Positions 17,846 to 26,775 are shown, numbered from the stretch's first letter. The stretch: DNA of 33,281 bases from Pseudomonadota bacterium (GCA_027622715.1 JAQBYN010000032.1:1-33281), one strand, 5' to 3'. A program made the numbers and translations. Notes: generated by a model not told the origin, from the letters alone.

Positions 17846-19275
17846 GACCGCGCCGCGATAACGAATTGTTGGTCGCCGCGGCGCAGCGTGATTCGCCACT
17901 GCGGCGCCGCGTCGAGGAGCCGGACAAGGTCCTCTACGGTCGTCACCTGTTCTCCGTTTACGTCGAGGATGACGTCACCAGGTTGGGCGCGCGCCTGCTG
18001 TGCCGGGCTAAAGCGCGCGACGGCAAGAACGATCACACCAGTGCCGTGCGTAAAGGTATCAAAACCCAACTCTGTGGCTAGGGCAGGCGATAGATTGGCG
18101 ACGCGCGCGCCGGTCAACGGGTTGCGTCCACCAATGTCGGTGACATTGCGTGGCGGTAGCTCCGGCGCAACCAAAAGCTTTATCGGTAGCGATAAGGATT
18201 GACCCGAGCGAAGAACATCCAGAATCGCCAATTCGCCGACCGGTCGAATGGCAATGCGATAGACCAGGCCTTGCGGGTCTTCGACCGGCTTGCCGTCGAT
18301 TCCCATGATCACATCGCCAACCAACAGGCCGGCCAGATCGGCCGGAGACCCCGGAAAGATATGGGTTACGAGGACGCCGCCAGGGCGATCAAGTCCAAGC
18401 GTTTCAGCAATTTCGCCGGTCACGAGTTGGCCCGCAGCACCCAGCCAAGGGCGGCGGATTTCGCCGCCGCTCACCGCCGCATTGATCACCGACGCAACCA
18501 TATTCGCGGGGATCGCGAACCCGATCCCGATCGAGCCGCCGGATCTGGAGAAGATCGCCGTGTTCACCCCGGCGAGGCGGCCGTCCATTGTGACCAGAGC
18601 GCCCCCGGAATTACCGGGATTGATCGCTGCATCGGTTTGGATGAAGAACTGAAAGTCTGAAATGCCGACTTTAGTTCGCGCCAGTGCCGAGACGATCCCG
18701 CTTGTTACGGTTTGGCCGACCCCAAAGGGATTGCCCAACGCCAGAACAAGATCACCCACTTCGAGATCGTCGGAATTCATTAGTTCCAGGGCGGGCAAGA
18801 CCTCCGAACCGACATCGATTTTCAAGACCGCAAGATCGGTACGCTCGTCGGCAAGAACAACCTCGGCCTCGAACTCACGCCGGTCCGTCAGGGCGACAAT
18901 GATCTTGGTGCCGCTGGCGATCACATGGTTGTTGGTGACGACCAACCCGTCGGGACGCACGATCACGCCGGAGCCGAGCGAACTCTCCATCCGTTCGCGC
19001 GGTTGCCCGAACGGGAGGAAGTCATCGCCAAAGAAACGCCGAAACAAAGGATCGTCAAACAACGGCGAAACTGCGCGGTCCTGAACATTCTTACGGGTGA
19101 AAATATTGACGACTGCCGGCGCGACTCGCTTAACCAGAGGGGCGAACGAGAGTTGAACTTGCTCGCGGGTCTGTGGGACATCGCGGGCTTGCGCATTGAC
19201 CGCCGGTGAAAGCGCCAGGGCGCCCAGTCCGATCAGGGACGCGCCGACCAGCAGGTGAAGCGCGTGGTGGGACAT
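17842..19275 (-). CDS. DegP/HtrA-family periplasmic serine protease (Do-like)
   Basis: A secreted protease/chaperone of the envelope stress response. From the ATG at 19275 it has 477 residues, a signal peptide (about 1-30, hydrophobic LLVGASLIGLGALALS, cleavage after NAQA), a trypsin-like domain and two PDZ domains. The catalytic triad is His in TNNHVIASG (about 117), Asp in ERTDLAVLK (about 147) and Ser in NPGNSGGAL (about 223). PDZ1 spans about 275-365 and PDZ2 about 385-475. Other starts at 19287 (ATG) and 19308 (TTG) exist; 19275 is preferred for its GAGGA ribosome site 5 bases upstream. It begins directly after the ribosomal terminator and its stop overlaps rarA. DegP, DegQ and MucD are not distinguishable here. 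Confidence 0.93.
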   Translation of the reverse strand: MSHHALHLLVGASLIGLGALALSPAVNAQARDVPQTREQVQLSFAPLVKRVAPAVVNIFTRKNVQDRAVSPLFDDPLFRRFFGDDFLPFGQPRERMESSLGSGVIVRPDGLVVTNNHVIASGTKIIVALTDRREFEAEVVLADERTDLAVLKIDVGSEVLPALELMNSDDLEVGDLVLALGNPFGVGQTVTSGIVSALARTKVGISDFQFFIQTDAAINPGNSGGALVTMDGRLAGVNTAIFSRSGGSIGIGFAIPANMVASVINAAVSGGEIRRPWLGAAGQLVTGEIAETLGLDRPGGVLVTHIFPGSPADLAGLLVGDVIMGIDGKPVEDPQGLVYRIAIRPVGELAILDVLRSGQSLSLPIKLLVAPELPPRNVTDIGGRNPLTGARVANLSPALATELGFDTFTHGTGVIVLAVARFSPAQQARAQPGDVILDVNGEQVTTVEDLVRLLDAAPQWRITLRRGDQQFVIAARS

Positions 19276-19304
19276 TCGTATCCTCATGGCCCAAGTGTAG
19301 CCCC

Positions 19305-19342
19305 GCAAAAGAAAAGGGGCAGCCCTACCGGACCGCCCCTTC
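19305..19342 (-). terminator. Intrinsic terminator after rplQ
   Basis: Minus-strand stem AAGGGGC/GCCCCTT around a 14-base loop is followed by TTTCTTTT. It lies 25 bases past the rplQ stop and 30 bases before the protease start, marking the end of the ribosomal protein block. Confidence 0.8.
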
Positions 19343-19365
19343 GATAATTCATCCGATGATTGGAC

Positions 19366-19791
19366 TTAGGCTGCGGCAGCCTCATCGTCGTCTTCGACGT
19401 CAACCGGGCCGGAGTCCATTCCTTTGGCGTCGGTATCGCGGTCGACCAACTCGATGACGCCCATCGGGGCCGCATCGCCGTAGCGGAATCCGGCTTTCAG
19501 GACCCGCGAATAGCCGCCGCTGCGCTCGGCATAGCGGGCTGCCAGGACGTCGAACAGCTTGGATACTTGCGGTCCATCGCCGATATGAGCCAACGCCTGG
19601 CGGCGGGCGTGAAGATCGCCACGCTTGCCCAACGAAATAAGCCGCTCGACAATTGGACGCAATTCCTTGGCCTTGGGCAAGGTTGTCCTGATCTGCTCAT
19701 GCTTGATAAGAGCCGACGCGAGGTTGGCAAACATCGCTTGGCGATGCGCGCTGGATCGTTTGAAACGGCGAACCCGTCTACGGTGACGCAT
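19366..19791 (-). CDS. rplQ: 50S ribosomal protein L17
   Basis: Large-subunit protein near the peptide exit tunnel. The 141 residues begin [20 protein letters not shown], the usual L17 N terminus, with [24 protein letters not shown] next and the [19 protein letters not shown] core near 92-110. After the conserved VELVDRD end it has an acidic tail ([11 protein letters not shown]) absent from the 127-residue E. coli protein. Last gene of the alpha part, 15 bases after rpoA, followed by an intrinsic terminator. Confidence 0.98.
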   Translation of the reverse strand: MRHRRRVRRFKRSSAHRQAMFANLASALIKHEQIRTTLPKAKELRPIVERLISLGKRGDLHARRQALAHIGDGPQVSKLFDVLAARYAERSGGYSRVLKAGFRYGDAAPMGVIELVDRDTDAKGMDSGPVDVEDDDEAAAA

Positions 19792-19806
19792 TAGAACTCT
19801 CCCGAA

Positions 19807-20823
19807 TCAGAAGTTCTCGTCGAGCCGCTTAGCGAGCTCTTCGATATTGTCCGGCGGCCAATTGGGCACCTCCATGCCGAGGTGAAGCCCCATTTGCGCC
19901 AGTACTTCCTTGATTTCATTCAATGACTTGCGACCAAAATTTGGTGTGCGGAGCATTTCCGCCTCGGTCTTCTGGATCAAGTCGCCGATGTAAACAATGT
20001 TGTCGTTCTTCAGACAGTTGGCCGAGCGAACCGAAAGTTCCAGCTCGTCGACTTTGCGTAGCAGATTGGGATTGAACTCCGGTTCGGCCCGCGTCTCGAT
20101 CTTGGTCTCTTGGCGGGGCTCTTCGAAATTGATGAAGAGTTGGAACTGATCCTGAAGGATGCGTGCCGCATAGGCGACCGCGTCTTCTGGCGTCACCGCA
20201 CCATTCGTCTCAATCCGCATCGTCAGTTTGTCGTAATCCAGTTTTTGGCCTTCGCGCGTGTTATCGACCTTGTAGGACACGCGGCGAATCGGGCTGTAAC
20301 CAGCGTCAACCGGGATGAGACCAATCGGTTTGTCCTCTTCCTTTGAGACCTCCGCAGCCACGTACCCTTTGCCGTTCTCAATCGTCATTTCCATCGTAAT
20401 TTGCGCGCCCTCGTCGAGGGTACAAATCACCAGCTCAGGATTCATCACCTCAAGGTCATGACCCAACTGAATGTCGGCCCCGGTGACCTCGCCCGGACCG
20501 GTTTTGCGCAACGTTACCCGGCGGGGTCCGTCACCATGCATCCGGAGGGCTAACGTCTTGATATTCAAGACGATATCGGTGACATCCTCGCGCACGCCAG
20601 GGATCGAAGAAAACTCGTGCAACACGCCCTCGATCTGCACGGCGGTCACGGCCGCGCCCTGCAGCGACGACAGGAGAACGCGGCGCAGCGCATTCCCAAG
20701 GGTCAAACCAAAGCCCCGCTCTAGGGGTTCTGCGACCAGCGTAGCGACTCGGCTGGCGTCTTCACTCGCATCGAAGGCGAGCTTGTTCGGCTTAATTAGT
20801 TCCGTCCAGTTCTTCTGAATCAC
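19807..20823 (-). CDS. rpoA: DNA-directed RNA polymerase alpha subunit
   Basis: Scaffold subunit of RNA polymerase. The N-terminal domain (about 1-235), with [17 protein letters not shown] near 40-55, dimerises and binds beta and beta-prime. The C-terminal domain (about 250-338), with [21 protein letters not shown] and [12 protein letters not shown], contacts promoter UP elements and activators. Two GTG starts are possible, 20829 and 20823. The latter is chosen because a GAGGA site lies 7 bases before it and it gives the typical alphaproteobacterial start [14 protein letters not shown], with 338 residues. Confidence 0.97.
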   Translation of the reverse strand: MIQKNWTELIKPNKLAFDASEDASRVATLVAEPLERGFGLTLGNALRRVLLSSLQGAAVTAVQIEGVLHEFSSIPGVREDVTDIVLNIKTLALRMHGDGPRRVTLRKTGPGEVTGADIQLGHDLEVMNPELVICTLDEGAQITMEMTIENGKGYVAAEVSKEEDKPIGLIPVDAGYSPIRRVSYKVDNTREGQKLDYDKLTMRIETNGAVTPEDAVAYAARILQDQFQLFINFEEPRQETKIETRAEPEFNPNLLRKVDELELSVRSANCLKNDNIVYIGDLIQKTEAEMLRTPNFGRKSLNEIKEVLAQMGLHLGMEVPNWPPDNIEELAKRLDENF

Positions 20824-20898
20824 GTCCACATCCTCGTATTGCTCGCCGGCACGAAGCCGGCCATTCCGTTTACGATTGAGGTCGTTGGGCTCGGTCGG

Positions 20899-21288
20899 CT
20901 AGACGCGCCGACGTTTCGGCGGTCGGCAGCCGTTGTGCGGGATAGGCGTTACGTCACGAATAGACATAATCGTGAAACCGACGGCCTGTAAGGCACGAAG
21001 GGCCGATTCACGACCCGATCCCGGCCCACGAACCAACACTTCCAACGTCTTCATACCGTGGTCCTGGGCCTTCTTGCCGGCCTCGGTTGCTGCGATCTGG
21101 GCTGCATAAGGCGTGGATTTGCGCGACCCCTTGAAGCCATTTGCGCCGGCGGACGACCAGGCAATCGCGTTGCCTTGGGCATCGGTAATCGTGACCATGG
21201 TGTTGTTGAACGAAGCGTTCACGTGCGCCACACCGGAGGTAATGTTTTTTCGTTCGCGACGCCTTACGCGCGCAACATCCTTAGCCAT
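20899..21288 (-). CDS. rpsK: 30S ribosomal protein S11
   Basis: Small-subunit platform protein that helps form the mRNA exit region. The 129 residues equal the E. coli length. Conserved segments are [22 protein letters not shown] near 20-40, [17 protein letters not shown] near 50-65, and the basic tail [15 protein letters not shown]. It lies 9 bases after rpsM and 75 bases before the chosen rpoA start. The rpsK-rpoA gap contains a GCCGGC/GCCGGC hairpin of unknown role. Confidence 0.98.
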   Translation of the reverse strand: MAKDVARVRRRERKNITSGVAHVNASFNNTMVTITDAQGNAIAWSSAGANGFKGSRKSTPYAAQIAATEAGKKAQDHGMKTLEVLVRGPGSGRESALRALQAVGFTIMSIRDVTPIPHNGCRPPKRRRV

Positions 21289-21297
21289 CGTGTGTTC

Positions 21298-21669
21298 CTA
21301 AGCCTTTTTCTTGCCGGCGATCGGCCGGGCAGGTCCTTTGCGCGTCCGCGCATTGGTGTGGGTACGCTGACCGCGCACTGGAAGGCGCCGCCGGTGCCGC
21401 AAGCCGCGATAACACCCGAGATCCATCAGGCGTTTGATGTTGATCGACACTTCACGCCGCAAATCCCCTTCGACGATATGTTCGCCGTCGATGATCTCGC
21501 GGATCTGGCTGACCTCTGAATCGGTCAGTTGGTTGACCCGACGCTCGGGTGCCAGACCGGCTCTCTCGCGAATCTTTTTCGCCTTCGAGCGCCCGATGCC
21601 AAAAATGTACGTCAGCGCAATCTCGACGCGCTTGTTACTTGGAATGTTTACGCCGGCTATTCGCGCCAC
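21298..21669 (-). CDS. rpsM: 30S ribosomal protein S13
   Basis: Head protein of the small subunit that contacts the P-site tRNA and forms intersubunit bridges. The 123 residues begin [20 protein letters not shown] and include [32 protein letters not shown] and the basic tail ending PIAGKKKA. First gene of the alpha part; it has its own promoter about 100 bases upstream and a 5' leader with a hairpin. As in other Alphaproteobacteria, the S4 gene does not follow. Confidence 0.98.
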   Translation of the reverse strand: MARIAGVNIPSNKRVEIALTYIFGIGRSKAKKIRERAGLAPERRVNQLTDSEVSQIREIIDGEHIVEGDLRREVSINIKRLMDLGCYRGLRHRRRLPVRGQRTHTNARTRKGPARPIAGKKKA

Positions 21670-21746
21670 GATCCATCTCCCGCATAGAAAAACGCCGACA
21701 GAAGCCCTTCGACGGCTCCCGCGCGTTGCACCTTGATATCGATTTT

Positions 21747-21766
21747 GCTTCGCCCAAAGGGCGAGC
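21747..21766 (-). other. Hairpin at the 5' end of the rpsM leader
   Basis: Minus strand TCGCCC-TTT-GGGCGA is a perfect 6-base stem with a 3-base loop, extended by two more pairs around a bulged A. No T run follows, so it is not a standard terminator. It overlaps the predicted transcription start, so the rpsM mRNA may begin with it. Confidence 0.45.
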
Positions 21767-21768
21767 GG

Positions 21769-21797
21769 ATTATTAGTTCGCGCCGCGCCAAAGTCAA
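21769..21797 (-). promoter_or_regulatory. Sigma70-type promoter of the alpha operon (rpsM-rpsK-rpoA-rplQ)
   Basis: The -35 TTGACT (21792-21797) and -10 AATAAT (21769-21774) are separated by exactly 17 bases, each hexamer one mismatch from consensus. It lies in the adk-rpsM gap, about 100 bases before the rpsM ATG. This is the best promoter match I see in the window. Confidence 0.75.
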
Positions 21798-21807
21798 CAA
21801 TCTGCCC

Positions 21808-22449
21808 CTAATTTCCATCCAGAATCGACGCGATTTGAGCCCTTACGGTCTCAAAGTCCGCCGAACCGTCGACGACTCTGAGAAACGACCTGCCGTCATA
21901 ATAGTCGATCAGCGGCGCCGTCTGCGTGTGATAGGCCGCCAGACGCGCCCGCATCGCCTGCTCGTTGTCGTCAGACCGGCGGGTGAACTCGGTCGCCCCA
22001 CAGCGATCACAGACATTCTCTACCTTGGGGCGCTTTAGCGTGTCGTGATATCCCTCGCCGCATGACGCACAGGTGAAGCGACCGACAACACGTTGAACGA
22101 GTATTTTATCATTGATTTTAAACTGGATGACGTGGCCTAGTTGCTTGTGCTTTTTGGACAAGAGAGCGTCGAGCGCCTCGGCCTGACCCTGCGTGCGGGG
22201 AAACCCATCCAAGATAAATGGGCGATCGCCAATCTCATCGAGTTTATTGGCAATGATTTGAACCATCACGTCGTCGGGGACCAACTCGCCGCGGTCCATG
22301 ATCGCTTTGGCCTTCTTGCCTAGTTCGGTGCCCTGTGCCGCGCGCAACATATCGCCAGTAGAAAGTTGAATGAAACCGCGGTCGCGTTCGAGTAACTGAG
22401 CCTGGGTCCCTTTTCCCGCCCCGGGCGGACCCAAGATAATGAGATTCAT
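21808..22449 (-). CDS. adk: Adenylate kinase
   Basis: Interconverts ATP + AMP and 2 ADP; cytoplasmic. The 213 residues hold the P-loop GPPGAGKGTQ (about 7-16), the AMP-binding STGDMLRAA (about 30-38) and DGFPRTQGQAEAL (about 81-93), and the long LID. The LID has four cysteines (about 127, 130, 147, 150) in a C-X2-C-X16-C-X2-C pattern, the zinc-binding form rather than the hydrogen-bonded LID of E. coli. Start overlaps the secY stop as ATGA (22446-22449). Confidence 0.97.
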   Translation of the reverse strand: MNLIILGPPGAGKGTQAQLLERDRGFIQLSTGDMLRAAQGTELGKKAKAIMDRGELVPDDVMVQIIANKLDEIGDRPFILDGFPRTQGQAEALDALLSKKHKQLGHVIQFKINDKILVQRVVGRFTCASCGEGYHDTLKRPKVENVCDRCGATEFTRRSDDNEQAMRARLAAYHTQTAPLIDYYDGRSFLRVVDGSADFETVRAQIASILDGN

Positions 22450-23789
22450 CTGTTCCGGCCCCGAAGCTTGGACTTCTTGATGAGGCCTTCGTACTGATGG
22501 GCGAGCAGATGCGATTGAATTTGCGCGACGGTATCCATGGAAACCGTGACGACAATCAACAGCGAGGTACCACCGAAAAAGAATGGAATTGAAAAGCGCG
22601 AGATCAATATCTCTGGAAGGATCGCCACGGCAACGAGGTATGACGCGCCCACGACCGTCAATCTTGTCAGCACATAATCAAGGTAATCGGCCGTGTTTTT
22701 GCCCGGCCGGATGCCCGGCACGAAGCCGCCATACTTCTTGAGATTGTCAGCGGTATCGGAAGGATTGAATACGATTGCGGTATAGAAGAACGCAAAAAAG
22801 GCGATTCCCGACGCATACAAGATGAGGTAGAGCGGTTGGCCCCGACCGAGCAGCGCTGAGATCGTCAAAAGCCAACCCGGTCCACCGCTAGCGGTGAAGT
22901 TCGCCAGCGTGATCGGTAGCAGCAATAAGGACGACGCAAAGATGACCGGAATCACGCCCGAGGTATTGAGCTTCAGCGGCATGTGGGAGCTTTCGCCCCC
23001 CATCATTTTGTTCCCCATTTGACGCTTTGGGTACTGCACGACAATTCGTCGCTGTGCGCGTTCGATGAAAACCACGAAGGCAATCACGGCTGCCATCATG
23101 ACGATGAGGAGCAGGATGAACCCAGCCGACAGGGCGCCCGTGCGACCAAGCTCCAACGTCCCGACAACCGCGGACGGCAGGTTCGCCACGATGCCGGCAA
23201 AGATGATCAGCGATATGCCGTTGCCGACGCCGCGCGCCGTTACTTGTTCGCCAAGCCACATTAGGAAGACGGTCCCGCAGGTTAGAGTGATCACGGTTGT
23301 GATACGGAAGAAAAACCCGGGATCGAACACCGCGCTGCCTTGAGAGCTCGTCATGCTTTCCAGCCCGACCGATATCCCATACGCCTGCAACGCCGCGAGA
23401 AGGACCGTGCCGTAGCGGGTGTATTGATTGATCTTCTTGCGGCCTGATTCCCCCTCTTTTTTCAGCGCTTCAAACCGCGGCGAAACGGCGGTCATCAGTT
23501 GCATGATGATCGAGGCCGAGATGTAAGGAAGAATGTTGAGGGCGAAAATCGTCATCCGCCCTAGCGCGCCGCCGGCAAACATGTCGAACATCCCCAGAAT
23601 GCCACCGGCATTTTGCTGAAAGATGTCCTGCATAATCGCCGGGTCGATGCCCGGTATGGGGATAAAGGTCCCGAGGCGGTAAACCACCAGCGCCCCAAGC
23701 GTGAACCACAGCCGTTTCTTCAGCTCGGTTGCCTTGGAGAAGGCGCCCAAATTGATATTGGCGGCTAGTTGTTCAGCGGCTGAGGCCAT
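22446..23789 (-). CDS. secY: Preprotein translocase subunit SecY
   Basis: Channel-forming subunit of the SecYEG translocon in the inner membrane. The 447 residues show ten hydrophobic helices. Landmarks are the start of helix 1 (LWFTLGALVVYRLGTFIPIPGI near 28-48), the plug region after it, ALNILPYISASIIMQL near 85-100, YPKRQMGNKMMGG near 255-267, and the cytosolic loop FVPGIRPGKNTADYLDYVLTR near 350-370, whose arginine is needed for SecA-driven transport in E. coli. It lies 50 bases after rplO; its stop overlaps adk. Confidence 0.98.
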   Translation of the reverse strand: MASAAEQLAANINLGAFSKATELKKRLWFTLGALVVYRLGTFIPIPGIDPAIMQDIFQQNAGGILGMFDMFAGGALGRMTIFALNILPYISASIIMQLMTAVSPRFEALKKEGESGRKKINQYTRYGTVLLAALQAYGISVGLESMTSSQGSAVFDPGFFFRITTVITLTCGTVFLMWLGEQVTARGVGNGISLIIFAGIVANLPSAVVGTLELGRTGALSAGFILLLIVMMAAVIAFVVFIERAQRRIVVQYPKRQMGNKMMGGESSHMPLKLNTSGVIPVIFASSLLLLPITLANFTASGGPGWLLTISALLGRGQPLYLILYASGIAFFAFFYTAIVFNPSDTADNLKKYGGFVPGIRPGKNTADYLDYVLTRLTVVGASYLVAVAILPEILISRFSIPFFFGGTSLLIVVTVSMDTVAQIQSHLLAHQYEGLIKKSKLRGRNR

Positions 23790-23839
23790 GAAAATTCCAT
23801 CCTAAGGGTGAGACGCGTGTTGCGCGATCTGCCGCGCCT

Positions 23840-24391
23840 TTAGGCGTCGTCTGCTGCCGCTGCGGCTTTGCTACCCTTTTTCTTCTTTGCTTGGTGTTTC
23901 TCAGCTTTGGCGACGTCGTCGGCCAACACTTTGACGGCAGTCACGGCAACTTTCCCGCCCGCTTTTTCAACGGCGGCAATCGCTGCCTGTGACGCCCCGG
24001 CCACCTCGATTGTCAAGCTCGCTTTGAGCTCGCCGTTCGCCAGTAACCGTACACCGTCCAACGGACGCCTAATCACACCAGCGGCCAAGAGCACCGCGGA
24101 ATCGATCGGTTTTCCCGCATCCAGACGCCCAGCGTCGATCGCCTGCTGCAGCCGCCCAATGTTGACCGCTTGAAAATGCTTCCGAAAGATGTTGTTGAAG
24201 CCGCGCTTAGGCAGGCGGCGGTAGATCGGCATCTGGCCGCCTTCGAAGCCTTTGATGGCAACGCCGGAGCGCGCCTTGGCGCCCTTATGGCCTTTGCCAG
24301 AGGTCTTACCAGTCCCCGAAGCCATACCACGGCCCAGTCGCTTGCGCGGCCGCCGGGCGCCGAATTTGTCGGCAATATCATTGAGTTGCAT
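23840..24391 (-). CDS. rplO: 50S ribosomal protein L15
   Basis: Late-assembly large-subunit protein. The 183 residues begin [21 protein letters not shown] and include the glycine-rich [38 protein letters not shown] near 50-66, and the conserved [18 protein letters not shown] near 130-147. After this lies an added Lys- and Ala-rich tail of about 30 residues ([15 protein letters not shown] at the end), making it longer than the 144-residue E. coli protein. Position is standard, between rpmD and secY. Confidence 0.97.
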   Translation of the reverse strand: MQLNDIADKFGARRPRKRLGRGMASGTGKTSGKGHKGAKARSGVAIKGFEGGQMPIYRRLPKRGFNNIFRKHFQAVNIGRLQQAIDAGRLDAGKPIDSAVLLAAGVIRRPLDGVRLLANGELKASLTIEVAGASQAAIAAVEKAGGKVAVTAVKVLADDVAKAEKHQAKKKKGSKAAAAADDA

Positions 24392-24400
24392 GTCTGGACC

Positions 24401-24595
24401 CTATTCCGCCGAATCGACGCGGACCAAATGGTGCACCTTGTCGATCATTCCGCGCACGGCCGGCGTGTCTTCAAGTTCACGCGTGCGGTGCATCTTGTTC
24501 AACCCGAGGCCGACGAGCGTCGCGCGCTGCGATTTGGGCCGCCCAATCGGGCTCCCGGTCTGCGTAACGCGGACAGTTTTTTTCTTGCCCGCCAT
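24401..24595 (-). CDS. rpmD: 50S ribosomal protein L30
   Basis: Small large-subunit protein of 64 residues with the usual [14 protein letters not shown] start, [25 protein letters not shown] core and VHHLVRV end. Two starts are adjacent: a GTG at 24598 that overlaps the rpsE stop (TAGTG), and the ATG at 24595, which has an AGG 7 bases upstream. The ATG is preferred. It lies 9 bases before rplO. Confidence 0.95.
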   Translation of the reverse strand: MAGKKKTVRVTQTGSPIGRPKSQRATLVGLGLNKMHRTRELEDTPAVRGMIDKVHHLVRVDSAE

Positions 24596-24597
24596 CA

Positions 24598-25146
24598 CTA
24601 TACCTGTGCCTCGGCGGTCTCGGTGTCACGCCGATGACCGATAATATCACCGACCTTTTTGTTCCGTTTTGATGCCACGTGGCGCGGTGACATCAGGTTT
24701 TCCAAAGCGTTGAATGTCGCCTTGATCATATTGTGCGGGTTGGAGGTTCCAATCGACTTTGTCACGATATCTTGAACGCCCAATGTTTCGAAAATCGCCC
24801 GCATCGGACCGCCGGCAATCACCCCGGTGCCTGGTGGCGCTGCGCGCAGGACAACACGGCCTGCGCCGAAACGACCAGCTGCATCGTGATGCAGGGTGCG
24901 ACCTTCGCGCAACGGGACACGGATCATGTTTCGTTTTGCCGATTCGGTCGCCTTACGGATCGCCTCAGGAACTTCGCGCGCCTTGCCTTTACCCCAGCCG
25001 ACCCGGCCTTTTTGATCGCCGACGATGACGAGTGCCGCAAAACCGAACCGACGGCCGCCCTTGACCACCTTCGCAACGCGGTTGATCCCGACAAGCTTGT
25101 CGACCAGCTCCGAATCCTGGCGATCTCCAAAATTTTGACGCGCCAT
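24598..25146 (-). CDS. rpsE: 30S ribosomal protein S5
   Basis: Small-subunit protein involved in decoding accuracy and mRNA unwinding at the entry tunnel. The 182 residues contain the double-stranded-RNA-binding-like N-terminal domain with [26 protein letters not shown] near 15-40 and the C-terminal domain with [38 protein letters not shown] near 108-145. Slightly longer than E. coli S5 (167) because of N- and C-terminal extensions. Between rplR and rpmD. Confidence 0.98.
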   Translation of the reverse strand: MARQNFGDRQDSELVDKLVGINRVAKVVKGGRRFGFAALVIVGDQKGRVGWGKGKAREVPEAIRKATESAKRNMIRVPLREGRTLHHDAAGRFGAGRVVLRAAPPGTGVIAGGPMRAIFETLGVQDIVTKSIGTSNPHNMIKATFNALENLMSPRHVASKRNKKVGDIIGHRRDTETAEAQV

Positions 25147-25160
25147 AACTGACTATCCTC

Positions 25161-25508
25161 TTAGAATGACAGGCCGCTTTCGCGGGCCGCATCGGCAAGC
25201 GCTTTTACGCGGCCGTGAAACATGTAATCGCCGCGATCGAATACGACTTCAACGACACCAGCAGCCTTGGCGCGTTCGGCGATCGCTTTGCCGACTGCTG
25301 CCGCCGCGGCCTTGTCGCCACCCTTACCACCAGAAATCTCTGCTTCCAGGCTTGAAGCCGACGCCAACGTGGCACCCTTGGCATCATCGATGACCTGAGC
25401 GTAAATATTCTGATGAGAACGAAACACCGAAAGCCGCGGGCGACCCACTGACTTGCTGCGCAACTTGGTGCGCACACGAATTCGTCTCTTGACTGATGTT
25501 TGTGTCAT
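25161..25508 (-). CDS. rplR: 50S ribosomal protein L18
   Basis: Binds 5S rRNA with L5 in the central protuberance. The 115 residues show the family features [20 protein letters not shown] near 23-42, [20 protein letters not shown] near 73-92, and the C-terminal [17 protein letters not shown]. Length is close to E. coli L18 (117). It lies 8 bases after rplF and 14 before rpsE. Confidence 0.98.
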   Translation of the reverse strand: MTQTSVKRRIRVRTKLRSKSVGRPRLSVFRSHQNIYAQVIDDAKGATLASASSLEAEISGGKGGDKAAAAAVGKAIAERAKAAGVVEVVFDRGDYMFHGRVKALADAARESGLSF

Positions 25509-25516
25509 TGCACGGC

Positions 25517-26050
25517 CTATTTCTTCTTGCCTTCCTTACGGAAGATGTACTCGCCCACATATTTCACACCCTTGCCTTTGAAAGGCTCAGGCTTGCGGTA
25601 GGCACGAACTTCAGCGGCGGTCTGCCCTACACGCTGACGATCGGCACCGAAAATCTTAATCTGCGTCGGCGTCGGGCATTCGACCTTAATGCCCTCAGGA
25701 ATTTGGTGCACCACCTCGTGGCTGTAGCCGAGCGCCAACACGAGGTCTTTGCCCCGCACCTGGGCGCGATAACCGACGCCAACGATCTCCAATTCTTTCG
25801 TGAAACCGGTCGCCACACCAACGAGCAAATTGTCAACAAGCGTCCTTTGCATGCCCCACATCGTGCGGGCCCGCGTCGTGTCGTTTCGGGGCACAACTCG
25901 AATCAGATCGCCTTCGCGCGTCGCGACAACATCGTCAACCAACGTCATCGCGAGAGCGCCAATCGGGCCTTTGGCAGAAAGCTGCTGGCCGGAGAGGGTC
26001 ACCTCGACCCCCTTGGGGACCGCAACTGGATTCTTGCCGATACGGGACAT
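25517..26050 (-). CDS. rplF: 50S ribosomal protein L6
   Basis: Large-subunit protein near the L7/L12 stalk and the elongation factor site. The 177 residues equal the E. coli length. The start [18 protein letters not shown] and C-terminal [19 protein letters not shown] are standard; two L6 repeats span about 10-80 and 90-170. Between rpsH (10 bases upstream) and rplR. Confidence 0.98.
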   Translation of the reverse strand: MSRIGKNPVAVPKGVEVTLSGQQLSAKGPIGALAMTLVDDVVATREGDLIRVVPRNDTTRARTMWGMQRTLVDNLLVGVATGFTKELEIVGVGYRAQVRGKDLVLALGYSHEVVHQIPEGIKVECPTPTQIKIFGADRQRVGQTAAEVRAYRKPEPFKGKGVKYVGEYIFRKEGKKK

Positions 26051-26060
26051 GGCGAAATCT

Positions 26061-26459
26061 CTAAATTACGTTGCAGAGGACTTCGCCGCCGACATTGGCT
26101 TCGCGAGCTTGCGAATCCGACATGACGCCGCGCGGCGTTGACAGAATGGCGATCCCAAGCCCATTGCAGACTCGAGGCAAATCTTGGATCGACGAATAAA
26201 CCCGCCGGCCCGGCGTCGAAATGCGTTGGATTGTCTTTATGACCGGTTCGCCCTCGTAATACTTGAGGTGAATTTTCAATTCCGGCTTGCCCACTTCGAT
26301 TTCAAGTCGTTCGAAATCGCGGATATAGCCTTCGGTCTTCAGAACATTGAGCACGTTCGAGCGCAACCGCGAGGCCGGACTCGAAATTTCGGAGAGACGC
26401 GCGCGCTGCCCGTTTCTAATACGAGTGAGCATGTCACCCAATGGATCGGTCATCGTCAT
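26061..26459 (-). CDS. rpsH: 30S ribosomal protein S8
   Basis: Primary 16S rRNA-binding protein of the central domain; in E. coli it also represses the spc operon at the L5 mRNA. The 132 residues begin [18 protein letters not shown] and end with the conserved [22 protein letters not shown]. The reading frame stays open 21 codons further upstream, overlapping rpsN, but the family start fits the ATG at 26459, 10 bases after the rpsN stop. Confidence 0.97.
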   Translation of the reverse strand: MTMTDPLGDMLTRIRNGQRARLSEISSPASRLRSNVLNVLKTEGYIRDFERLEIEVGKPELKIHLKYYEGEPVIKTIQRISTPGRRVYSSIQDLPRVCNGLGIAILSTPRGVMSDSQAREANVGGEVLCNVI

Positions 26460-26469
26460 CGGCGTCTTC

Positions 26470-26775
26470 CTACCAGCTCGACTTAACCATTCCGGGAATC
26501 TGGCCGATCGATGCCAGATCACGCAGCGCTATTCTCGACAAGCGCAGCTTCCGGTAGACACCACGGGGCCGTCCGCTTAACTCGCAACGGCTCCGGACCC
26601 GCGTGGGCGAAGAATTTCGTGGCATTTCCGCCAATTTTAGGCGGGCCGCGAACCGCTCTTCTTGCGGATTTGCCTCGTCATTGGCGATCGCTTTCAACCG
26701 CGAACGCTTGGCCGCAAACCGCACCGACAATTTGCGGCGGCGGTTATTTTTCTCGATGGCGCTTTTCTTTGCCAT
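26470..26775 (-). CDS. rpsN: 30S ribosomal protein S14 (zinc-free form)
   Basis: Small-subunit head protein. The 101 residues equal the E. coli length and are the long C-minus form: the region [20 protein letters not shown] has a single cysteine rather than the four-cysteine zinc site of short S14 proteins. The N terminus [16 protein letters not shown] and the ending [11 protein letters not shown] are typical. Between rplE and rpsH. Confidence 0.98.
   Translation of the reverse strand: MAKKSAIEKNNRRRKLSVRFAAKRSRLKAIANDEANPQEERFAARLKLAEMPRNSSPTRVRSRCELSGRPRGVYRKLRLSRIALRDLASIGQIPGMVKSSW

Noticed and set aside
19276-19310. Promoter for the DegP-like gene with -10 TACACT
   Set aside because: The -10 is fair but no -35 is found at 16-18 bases, where the terminator of rplQ lies. 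A promoter must exist nearby or within rplQ, but I cannot place it.
20840-20880. GCCGGC-TTCGT-GCCGGC hairpin between rpsK and rpoA as a terminator
   Set aside because: No T run follows, and stopping transcription here would uncouple rpoA and rplQ from the operon. It may only be an RNA structure.
21670-21807. Possible rpmJ (L36) or infA gene between adk and rpsM
   Set aside because: No frame in this gap encodes an L36-like or IF1-like protein; the gap instead holds a promoter and leader. Absence of these genes here is usual for Alphaproteobacteria.
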